A DNA stretch of 8,903 nt from contig CAYWVK010000024.1 of the NCBI GenBank assembly GCA_964461865.1, forward strand, positions 1-8,903. The letters are read 5' to 3'. The stretch is from CAYWVK01 sp964461865. GTDB taxonomy: Bacteria; Patescibacteriota; Microgenomatia; Levybacterales; UBA12049. The translations under genes and the position numbers were made by a program. Each line of letters starts with the position of its first letter. Position 1 is the first letter of the stretch. Below are positions 1 through 6,800 of the stretch, piece by piece. The notes under the pieces were generated by a model, which was given only the letters and a program-made list of their open reading frames with translations, was not told where the DNA came from and made no database searches.

Positions 1-118
1 TTAGTCTTTCAATTCTTCTTGTTAAAAGCGCAATTTGAACTTCAGGACTTCCTGTATCGCCCTTAACTGTCTGAAATTCTTCAATAATTTTTTGTTTTTG
101 TGTAGTGCTTAGTGGCAT
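1..118 (-). CDS. rpsO: Ribosomal protein S15, N-terminal 39 codons (3' end outside window)
   Basis: S15 binds the central domain of 16S rRNA and is an early protein in assembly of the 30S platform. Translating the minus strand from the ATG at 116-118 gives a protein beginning MPLSTTQKQKIIEEF, followed by the family signature around DTGSPEVQIALLTRRI (residues 21-36). This matches the start of bacterial S15, in which DTGS.EVQ.ALLT is highly conserved. The reading frame stays open to the window edge, so roughly the last half of the usual ~89 residues lies to the left of this window. The start is supported by an AGGA sequence (129-132) about 10 bases upstream and by alignment with the family N-terminus. 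It follows the DHH-fold gene after 66 bases and has its own promoter in that gap. In many bacteria rpsO lies downstream of infB in the same cluster, which agrees with the order here. Confidence 0.95.
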   Translation of the reverse strand, partial: MPLSTTQKQKIIEEFQTVKGDTGSPEVQIALLTRRIERL

Positions 119-175
119 CTCGTCTTTTTCCTATTTAATTTCTATGATTATAGCATGTCTAAATTATATTATCAA
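119..175 (-). promoter_or_regulatory. rpsO promoter and short leader
   Basis: On the minus strand a -35 box TTGATA (170-175) is followed by a 17-base spacer and a perfect -10 box TATAAT (147-152), with an extended -10 TGC directly before it (153-155). One mismatch to the sigma-70 consensus in the -35 box, ideal spacing and an extended -10 make this a strong predicted promoter. Transcription would start near 140-142, giving a leader of only about 22 bases with an AGGA ribosome site at 129-132. That leader is too short for an S15 autoregulatory fold upstream of the start codon. No terminator separates it from the gene upstream, so rpsO may be transcribed both from here and by read-through. Confidence 0.8.
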
Positions 176-184
176 CGGTTATTA

Positions 185-1087
185 TTAAAAATTGGTAGAA
201 CCCTTATAAATTTTTGGCATTAACCATTCATCGGGTGGTGTTTCTTCTTTTTGAGAAACATCTTCTTTTTTTTCAACTCTTTCAATTTTTTGTATTTCTT
301 CTTTTATATCCTCAACTCTAGTATTTTTTGTAAAAGCACTGGTTAAGCTTTGATCATAAGCTTTTCTTGATGCACCGTTTCTAATTAAAAACCCTGCCAT
401 TTCAAATGCTAATGGGCTGGTGTTTTCATTTTGAAAATTTCCGGTTCCGTTTTGAATTCCCTGCATTAAATTTTGTGCTATATCAGTATCGATTTTTAGA
501 TTAAGCCCTAAAATTAAATTGGCAACAATTTCCGAAACTGATGAAAATCTTGGGGAAACCATAACTATATCTCCAAATTGTTGATTTTCCTTATTATTAT
601 CTATATTAACAACAGTTATGTTTTTAAATCCGTTAATATCAAGAAGCTGTCCTAAATCCGAAAGTTGTGATGTACCAATAACAAAAATAAGCTCGGGAAG
701 TCCTGCTGATCTGGTAAATTTAACATCTTTTTCGCTAAAAGATAATCCTTGTTCACTTGCTTTAACAATAATATTTAAATATCCATTTTCTAATGTATAT
801 GAAGCTTTTTCAATTTCTCCTTCTTTGTATGGAAAAGACACTGTTAAATCTCCGCTTTTACCTTCGAAGTTTGATTTTATCTTGTTAACTCCGACTAAAT
901 GAGAAAACTCAACAATTGGACCATCTGCTGTTACAACAGAAACATTTTTATTTAAAGCTAAAAGTGAAAGATATAAACTAAGCGATGAGGCCATGTTATC
1001 AAGATTGGGATTTTTACCAACAACAATGCCTATATTATTATGTTTTTCGAGGGATTCTTTAACCTGCCTTAAGGCTGAATTATCCAT
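185..1087 (-). CDS. DHH-fold protein, NrnA-like, catalytically degenerate (probable pseudoenzyme)
   Basis: This 300-residue protein aligns in outline with the DHH domain of NrnA/oligoribonuclease-type phosphoesterases, which use two metal ions held by Asp and His residues. The landmarks are present but altered. Motif I (normally H..PD.DA) reads G24-K-N-P-N28-L-D30-N31, the motif II aspartate is G138 in IGTSQLSDLG, the DHH triplet is D163-N164-N165, and the motif IV aspartate (GI.tDTG.F) is G214 in GIQNGTGNF. Only D30 and D163 survive. The C-terminal DHHA1 domain, with its GGGH substrate site, is missing. After residue ~245 there is a charged, probably disordered linker, then a short PPDEWLMPKIYKGST tail (284-298). 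The ATG at 1085-1087 has an AAAGGA ribosome site 9 bases after the infB stop, so translation is probably coupled. It occupies the usual nrnA slot between infB and rpsO. Family assignment is fairly secure; loss of catalysis is inferred from residues, and the role is unknown. Confidence 0.75.
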   Translation of the reverse strand: MDNSALRQVKESLEKHNNIGIVVGKNPNLDNMASSLSLYLSLLALNKNVSVVTADGPIVEFSHLVGVNKIKSNFEGKSGDLTVSFPYKEGEIEKASYTLENGYLNIIVKASEQGLSFSEKDVKFTRSAGLPELIFVIGTSQLSDLGQLLDINGFKNITVVNIDNNKENQQFGDIVMVSPRFSSVSEIVANLILGLNLKIDTDIAQNLMQGIQNGTGNFQNENTSPLAFEMAGFLIRNGASRKAYDQSLTSAFTKNTRVEDIKEEIQKIERVEKKEDVSQKEETPPDEWLMPKIYKGSTNF

Positions 1088-1090
1088 ATT

Positions 1091-1096
1091 TTCCTT
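1091..1096 (-). promoter_or_regulatory. Ribosome binding site of the DHH-fold gene
   Basis: The nine bases between the infB stop (1097-1099) and the ATG at 1087 read AAGGAAAAT on the minus strand. AAGGA, extended to AAAGGA using the last base of the stop codon, lies 4 bases before the ATG. It is the only ribosome site that fits this start and implies translational coupling with infB. Confidence 0.7.
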
Positions 1097-2575
1097 TTAT
1101 GCATGGGATATTAACATATCGCCTATAGTAAAGTCAAGAAAAGGAGAAAGGATAATTCCACCCTCTTCACCTTTTTCGATTTTTGAAGTTTGTTCTTTTC
1201 CTTTTCGAACAGAAGTAATTGTACTTTCTCCTAATACTTCTTCGTCTTTTACCAATCTTACCTTATCTCCTTTTGCAATTCTTCCATCAAGTACCCCAAT
1301 TCCCAAAACCTCTGTCTTTTCAAAGGGAAATCTGGCTAGAATTTTTGCTTTTCCATAAATTTTTTCCTGCATCGCTAAAGCTTTTCCCTCTAATAAATCA
1401 CTTACCTCGTCCATCATTTCGTAAATAATGGTGTAATTTTTAAATAACACTTTTTCGGTCTCGGCAAGCTTTATAACATCCGGTCTTACTTTAATATTAA
1501 AACCTAAAACCACAGCTCTTGCTGATTTTGCAATTAAAATATCCGAAGCTTCAATATCTCCGGTTTTTTGCACGATTATTCTTATTTCTTTTGGAAAAGT
1601 ATTAACAATTGCCTCCAATGAACCCAGGGTATCTGCACAAAGAACAACTGATAAAAAATTTTCTTTTAAGTTTATATTTAAAAAGTCTTCTTTAGAAAAT
1701 AAGGCTTTTTCCTCTTTTACCTCTTCTTTTGCAGTAAAAGCTATATCTCCCTTTGGCCTTACTACTTCTCCTACCTTTGGTGTATTTTGAAAACCTAAAA
1801 CCTCAACTGCATCTCCAACTGTTGCTGTTTTTAATTGTATTCCACTTGAGCTTAAAATACTTCTTACCCTGGCACTGGTATCACAACATAAAAGATCGTC
1901 TTTTAGGTTAATTACGCCATTTTTAATAACAATAGTTGCTTTTGGACCTGCTTTTAAATCAAGTTTTGATTCAATAACAACTGCTTCTAGAGGATTATTG
2001 CTAGAATAGGAATAAAAATTTGCTTGTCTTTTTAAATCATAAACCAAAAGAATTAAATCCAATAATTCTTTAACGTTTGTATTTGTTTTTGCTGATACCT
2101 CTATTAAAGGAATTTCTCCTGCGTATTCTTCTAAGACTACGCCTTCTTTTTCCAATTGTTTTTTTATTTTTTCAATTTGTTTTTCTTCAAGGTCTATTTT
2201 TGTTATTGCTACAACAAAGGGGATTTTAGAGTCTTTTAAAAGATTAATACTTTCTCTTGTTTGAGGCATTACACCATCCGCTGCCGAAACTACCAAAATA
2301 CCGATATCTGCTGCTCTAACTCCTCTTCCTCTCATTAACGAGAATGCTTCGTGTCCGGGAGTATCAATAAAGGTAATTCTTCTTTTTTTACCCTCATGCA
2401 TTATTTCAATTTCCGATGCACCTATTTTTTGAGTTATCCCACCATGTTCTCTTTGAGCAATAGTAGTTTTTCTAATTGCATCCAATAATGTTGTTTTTCC
2501 ATGATCAACGTGTCCTAAAACCGTAACAACGGGTGGGAAAATAGCTTCATTATTAGTATTTTTATTATTTTTCAT
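1097..2575 (-). CDS. infB: Translation initiation factor IF-2, short form (G2-G3-C1-C2 only)
   Basis: IF-2 is the GTPase that places initiator tRNA on the 30S subunit and promotes 50S joining. The protein is 492 residues and starts almost directly with the G domain, lacking the long N-terminal extension of typical IF-2 (E. coli about 890 residues, B. subtilis about 716). G-domain motifs are clear: G1 GHVDHGKT (21-28), G2 GGITQ (45-49), G3 DTPGH with the catalytic His75, G4 TKID (125-128, where NKID is usual) and G5 SAK (161-163). A beta-barrel domain (~184-282) follows, then an acidic/lysine linker (282-295), domain C1 (~300-395) and domain C2 (~400-490). C2 is divergent at positions tied to fMet-tRNA binding (I426, R457-K460, G472) and ends about nine residues early relative to E. 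coli. The ATG at 2573-2575 has no Shine-Dalgarno sequence, but the protein reaches the G domain only 20 residues later, so no better start exists. It is 70 bases downstream of nusA, as in many bacteria. Confidence 0.97.
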   Translation of the reverse strand: MKNNKNTNNEAIFPPVVTVLGHVDHGKTTLLDAIRKTTIAQREHGGITQKIGASEIEIMHEGKKRRITFIDTPGHEAFSLMRGRGVRAADIGILVVSAADGVMPQTRESINLLKDSKIPFVVAITKIDLEEKQIEKIKKQLEKEGVVLEEYAGEIPLIEVSAKTNTNVKELLDLILLVYDLKRQANFYSYSSNNPLEAVVIESKLDLKAGPKATIVIKNGVINLKDDLLCCDTSARVRSILSSSGIQLKTATVGDAVEVLGFQNTPKVGEVVRPKGDIAFTAKEEVKEEKALFSKEDFLNINLKENFLSVVLCADTLGSLEAIVNTFPKEIRIIVQKTGDIEASDILIAKSARAVVLGFNIKVRPDVIKLAETEKVLFKNYTIIYEMMDEVSDLLEGKALAMQEKIYGKAKILARFPFEKTEVLGIGVLDGRIAKGDKVRLVKDEEVLGESTITSVRKGKEQTSKIEKGEEGGIILSPFLDFTIGDMLISHA

Positions 2576-2645
2576 AATTTTTAAGAGGAGACTTTTTGAA
2601 GATCTATGAAGATTTAGTTAATTAAACAGAAATTTTCATACTATT
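2576..2645 (-). other. nusA-infB spacer without Shine-Dalgarno sequence
   Basis: This 70-base gap is the widest inside the nusA-infB-DHH run. I see no convincing promoter, hairpin or small ORF in it. It contains a direct repeat on the plus strand, GAAGAT at 2598-2603 and 2608-2613. At the place where a ribosome site should lie, 9 bases before the infB ATG, the mRNA reads CUCCUC (2585-2590), the complement of a Shine-Dalgarno sequence. The bases next to the start codon are A/U-rich (AAAAAUU then AUG), suggesting initiation that relies on an unstructured region rather than on anti-Shine-Dalgarno pairing. Confidence 0.6.
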
Positions 2646-3746
2646 TTAGCTTTTAGTTTCATCTTCTTTAGTCTCTTCTTTTACTTCTTCCTCTTTTTTA
2701 TCTTCCTTTTTATCTTTCTTTTCTTTTTTTTGTTTAGTTTTTACTTCTTTTGTTACAACTTCTTCTTTTGGTTCTTCTTTTACTTCTTCTTTTGGTTCTT
2801 CTTTACCTTCTATTTCAATTCTGTATCCGGTTAATTTTGATGCAAGCCTAACATTTTGTCCATCTCTTCCAATTGCTAATGATAATTCGTTTTCAGGTAC
2901 TAAAACATTAGCAGTTTTTTCTTCTTCGTTTATATCAACTTTTATGTCTTTTGCCGGAGATAAAGATTGAGCAATATAGTTTTTAGCATTTTCCTGCCAT
3001 TGAATAACATCAATTTTTTCAAGGCCTGAAAACTCTTGAATAACTGCTTGAATCCTAACTCCTTTTTGTCCTACACAACTTCCAACAGGATCAATTCCTG
3101 ATTGGTTTGAAAAAACAGCAATTTTACTTCTGTTTCCCGGTTCTCTAACAATTGCTTTTATTTCAACTGAACCTTGAGCAACTTCCGGAACTTCTCTTTT
3201 TAAAAGTCCTTCCAAAAGTCCATTACTTGCCCTAGAAACAATTATCTCTTCCCCCTTTTGTCCTTCTTTAATTTCTGCAATATATACCGAGAGCCTTTGA
3301 TTTAAATAATATTTTTCGTTTTGAATTTGTTCTGAAGGCGGCATTATTCCTTCTGTTTTTCCAATATCAATAATAATGTTTGGACCTGCAAATCTTAAAA
3401 TCATTCCGTTAATAACTGTTCCAATTCTGTGTTTATAATCCGACATTATTGCTTCTTTTTCTTTTTCCCTGATCTTTTGAAGGATTACTTGTTTTGCGGT
3501 TTGAGCAGCTATTCTTCCAAAACCCGGTGGTGTTATATCTTTTCCCTTATCTAATATCTTTGCCTCTCCTGTACCTGCATCTAAAGCTACTTCATATTCA
3601 TCAACTTCTTCAGATGGATGATCTTTTCTGTAGGCTGCAAGGATTGCATTTTTTACTGTTTCTAAAATAACAGAAACATCAATCCCCCTTTCGGCGGCTA
3701 CTTGATTTAATGCTAATGCGAATTCACTTCTTTGTATTGCCGGCAT
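2646..3746 (-). CDS. nusA: Transcription elongation/termination factor NusA, compact form
   Basis: NusA binds RNA polymerase and nascent RNA, and modulates pausing, intrinsic termination and antitermination. Domains in the 366-residue product are: a shortened N-terminal polymerase-binding domain (1-~100, helix EFALALNQVAAERGI and the conserved FGRIAAQTAKQVI at 76-88), an S1 domain (~104-172), KH1 with GQKG (226-229) in DPVGSCVGQKGVR, and KH2 with GRDG (293-296) in LAIGRDGQNVRLAS. From about 316 the tail is almost entirely Glu and Lys, with a KEEPKEEV duplication; it replaces no recognisable domain and is probably disordered. Compared with B. subtilis NusA as I remember it, about 30 residues are missing between Y39 and G77. 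The ATG at 3744-3746 fits the family N-terminus, but it has no Shine-Dalgarno sequence and lies 17 bases after a terminator hairpin. Upstream is an attenuator-like leader; downstream is infB. rimP and ylxR, common neighbours, are absent from the window. Confidence 0.96.
   Translation of the reverse strand: MPAIQRSEFALALNQVAAERGIDVSVILETVKNAILAAYRKDHPSEEVDEYEVALDAGTGEAKILDKGKDITPPGFGRIAAQTAKQVILQKIREKEKEAIMSDYKHRIGTVINGMILRFAGPNIIIDIGKTEGIMPPSEQIQNEKYYLNQRLSVYIAEIKEGQKGEEIIVSRASNGLLEGLLKREVPEVAQGSVEIKAIVREPGNRSKIAVFSNQSGIDPVGSCVGQKGVRIQAVIQEFSGLEKIDVIQWQENAKNYIAQSLSPAKDIKVDINEEEKTANVLVPENELSLAIGRDGQNVRLASKLTGYRIEIEGKEEPKEEVKEEPKEEVVTKEVKTKQKKEKKDKKEDKKEEEVKEETKEDETKS
2757..2804 (-). repeat. 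Two 24-base tandem repeats in the nusA tail
   Basis: The blocks 2757-2780 and 2781-2804 differ only in their first base. They encode two copies of KEEPKEEV (NusA residues 315-330). Near-identity at the DNA level suggests a recent slippage duplication in the Glu/Lys-rich tail, whose length is therefore probably variable between strains. Confidence 0.85.
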
Positions 3747-3755
3747 ATTATTTTT

Positions 3756-3780
3756 AATAAAAAGGTGGGATTACCCCACC
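3756..3780 (-). terminator. Intrinsic terminator/attenuator in the nusA leader
   Basis: The RNA from the minus strand forms a perfect six-pair stem, GGUGGG (3775-3780) with CCCACC (3764-3769), five of the pairs being G-C. It encloses a five-base loop GUAAU and is followed by UUUUUAUU (3763-3756). This is the layout of a Rho-independent terminator with a short, interrupted U-tract. It lies after the predicted nusA promoter and only 9 bases before the nusA start codon, so it would abort nusA transcripts unless read through. It would also stop transcripts arriving from the surface-protein gene, which has no other hairpin after its stop codon. Confidence 0.75.
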
Positions 3781-3785
3781 AACAT
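3771..3785 (-). CDS. Putative four-codon leader peptide (M-L-V-G) upstream of nusA
   Basis: An ATG at 3783-3785 is preceded by AGGAG with a 4-base gap and reads ATG TTG GTG GGG TAA. Codons 3 and 4 (with the last base of codon 2) are the 5' arm of the terminator stem, and the TAA stop lies in the hairpin loop. A ribosome translating or terminating here would cover the hairpin and favour read-through into nusA. The stop is 24 bases before the nusA ATG, which itself has no ribosome site, so reinitiation is also possible. The peptide is too short for any homology argument; support comes only from the ribosome site and its interlocking position. It could be a chance ATG after a ribosome site used in some other way. 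Confidence 0.5.
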   Translation of the reverse strand: MLVG

Positions 3786-3789
3786 ATTA

Positions 3790-3794
3790 CTCCT
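3790..3794 (-). promoter_or_regulatory. Strong Shine-Dalgarno sequence of the nusA leader ORF
   Basis: The minus strand reads TTAGGAGTAATATG here: AGGAG followed by four bases and an ATG. It is the best ribosome site in the window. It is 43 bases before the nusA start, too far to serve it directly, so it appears to serve the mini-ORF. It lies only a few bases downstream of the predicted transcription start. Confidence 0.65.
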
Positions 3795-3805
3795 AAGTTT
3801 TAGTT

Positions 3806-3834
3806 ATTCTAGCAGAAAATTAGCTATTCGTCAA
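3806..3834 (-). promoter_or_regulatory. nusA operon promoter, sigma-70 type with extended -10
   Basis: On the minus strand TTGACG (3829-3834) and TAGAAT (3806-3811) are separated by exactly 17 bases, and TGC (3812-3814) sits directly before the -10 box. Each hexamer has one mismatch to consensus. Transcription should start near 3799-3800, giving a leader of about 53 bases to the nusA ATG that carries the mini-ORF and terminator. The design is almost the same as the rpsO promoter in this window (17-base spacer and TGC extension in both). The stretch from this promoter to the end of the surface-protein gene (3835-3861) shows nothing further. Confidence 0.8.
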
Positions 3835-3861
3835 TGAAAGAAGGATAGTTAAGACAAGGTT

Positions 3862-6800
3862 TTATGAATTTTCCTTATTCTTTTTTCTTTTGAAGAAAAG
3901 AAAATATAACAATGTCGCGATTACAATAATTGCAATAATTATTATTAACCATCTATAAAATGTATTTTGCCAAACCGAAGAACTTATATCTGTAGTTTCT
4001 CCTAAAACATCTTTTTCTAAATCGCTATCATTAACAGTTTCTTCAACTGTTGTATCTTCCTCTTTTTCCTCGTCTTCTTTCTCTTCATCCTCTGTTTCAG
4101 CTCCCAAAACCTCTCCTCCAACCCCTCCAACTCCCTCGTATGCTAAAGTGGATGTAGAAGCCCCAAGTACGCCTGCTGAAGCACCTCCTGTTGATCCACC
4201 GTCTGATTTCCCATCAGATCCACCATCAGATTGCCCGTCTCCCGGAAGACCAAAGATAAAGTATGGAGTAAAGGCTATTTCTTTTCCTGTTGCTTCAGGC
4301 GAACCATGAGAAACAGGTCTGAAATAATATGTTGTTCCAACAGTTAAACCAGTGATGGTGACACTATGTGATTTTATTTTATTAGGATCTTTATCAAAAG
4401 TGTCTGTTGTGTAGGCATAACCATAATTATCTCCAGCTCCAAGAACTTTATGAGATTTTGTATCATACACTACTCTACTGGTAGATAGATCATCCGTTGT
4501 CCAGGTAATTACTGCAATAGTATCATCGACTCTTGATGATGCTTCTGCAAAAATAATAGGAGGAACTCCATAATGACCGCTAAAAACAGAGCTTGCGTTT
4601 CCAAGCACATCATAAGCAATAGCTTTAAGTGTTAAATCGTGATCAATAGTAATATCACCTGTGTATTTTGCTTTTGACTTATCAGGTTCTGTTCCATCAA
4701 GAGTGTAATAGATTTCATCTAAACCGCTTCCGACATCTAAACTTAATAAAGTAACTATTTGGTCACTATCATAATCTCCTGCGATGGGGCTCGCAGCTGG
4801 TTCACTCGGCCCAGTGTTATCAATAATTACATTAATGTCTGATGTTGCTAAGGATGATGATCTGCCAGAATTATCAAATGCCCTTCCACGTAGAACATAA
4901 TTACCATCATTTAAGCTTGTTGTATTCCAATTAGTTTCATAAGGAGAATTGTTGTCTTCAACTATAGTTTTCAAGTGGCTTGTATCTATTCCGTAGCGAA
5001 AACGAACAAAATCCATACCAGAGCCCACATCGTCTGAATTAACGCTTAAACTAACTGTGCCTTTAACATAATCTCCATCCAAGGGATTTGTCCATTTAAC
5101 TGTTGGATTATTTGCATCAACCCAAAATGGACCATAATGAGTTGTATCTGACCAGTTGCCTGCATTATCAACTGCTCTTATATGAAAATATATTGACTGA
5201 CTTGTTGATCTATTTCCGCTTGTAGTCGAATTAATTGTACCCTCTGATGTAGTATCCGGAATTGTTGACGTATTTGTATCCCATTTATGGGAATATCCTG
5301 CAATCCCTGATGAATCAGATGCGCTCCATGAAATTTCTATTGTCCTGTCTTTACTCCAGGTGTTTAGAATATGACTGGATGAATCAATATTTGGCTTTTC
5401 TGGAGCTGTTTCGTCATAGGTATAATGTACAGGGTCACTCCATGATCCTATGTTGCCTGCATTGTCAATTGCACGAACATAAATAGTTACACCACCTTGT
5501 TCATTAATAGTAGGTGTATGATTACGTGAAGTTACATTTCCAGAAACATCACGGCAACCACCATTTGGTAAATCCGAACAGGTACTGTTTGAAAATGTAT
5601 GATGATCATCATAAACATAACCCACTTGATATTTAGCAATATCAGTTGTATCTGTAACTGCATCCCATTTCGCTAATATAGGTGTTGTTGTAAAATAATC
5701 TCCATCGTTTGGTTGAGTAATTTTGGGAGCAGCGGGAAAAGTATTATCAATAGTTAACTCTCTCATCTCGCTCCACGGACCTTCATTTCTTGCCGCATCA
5801 ACAGCTCTTACTCTCCAATAAAAAGTAATTGTTTGCATTCCTCCTACAGTTCTGCTGGTATTTTTTAATTCAGTATCGTAAATTGGATCTGTTCCATCAT
5901 AATCGTAATAACTTTCATAAAAATAATGATCAATATCTGCTACTGGACTCCATGATTGAGTAGGATTACCCTTAACGATCGCACCATCATCCGGAGAAAG
6001 AAGAATTGGTGCTGATAATGGTGCTGTTTTATCGTAAACAATTTTACACTGATTACTCCATTCGGAAACTTCTTCTCCTGAATCATATTTATTATTATTG
6101 TTTACATCAACATAAGCTCTTACTCTTGTTTTCCATAATCCTTCCGTACCAGTAGCTCCTCCAAAGGTAACAAAATTTGTATAATTATTACTTCCTGCTT
6201 CAAAATAGCCAATTGAACCAGAAGGATAAGTAACTTCACGTTGATATTTTGTATTTACACCTCCAACTGCTGACCAGTTTTGGGCAACACTATTTTCATT
6301 AACATATAATGTACCCGTAGAACATACTAAATCCAAAGGCGTTTCATTTGGGGTAGATGATTTAGACTTAACATTCCAACCTGAATTAACAGGTTTTTCA
6401 ATATCAGCATATCTTACAAAACCATAGCCACTATTATCTGCTGTATCACAAATCCCATGTGGATATAGCAAATTAGCACAATTATGATTTATTACTTCTT
6501 CTATTTGATCGAGGTTATTTTGATTTACAACTGACCAAGTATTATTTCTTCCATCAACTGTTGTTCCATTAACGGTATTTTGTATATTTACCAACATATT
6601 CGTAAATATGTTTCCGTTTATAGTAACTGTTCCCGCGGAGGGATTATCTTCAAATTGAACACCTATTGCATCAGATGGTGATTTATGATCAACAAGGTCA
6701 TTAATTATATTTCCTGTCACGACTGCGTTTGGAGTATCTCCTTCAAGTCCAATTCCATGTGCCCAAAGGCCCTCAAGATCATGAATATTATTGTTTTTAA

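Noticed and set aside
618..1428. Plus-strand open frames opposite the DHH and infB genes
   Set aside because: They are antisense shadows of well-supported genes, with compositions typical of reverse-complemented AT-rich coding sequence and no recognisable domains.
2598..2613. Direct repeat GAAGAT with 10-base spacing in the nusA-infB gap
   Set aside because: Two six-base copies in AT/GA-rich DNA are easily chance, and no promoter or operator context accompanies them.
2649..2805. Long pyrimidine-rich tract on the plus strand as a structural or regulatory element
   Set aside because: It is explained by Glu/Lys codons (GAA, AAA) of the NusA tail on the minus strand.
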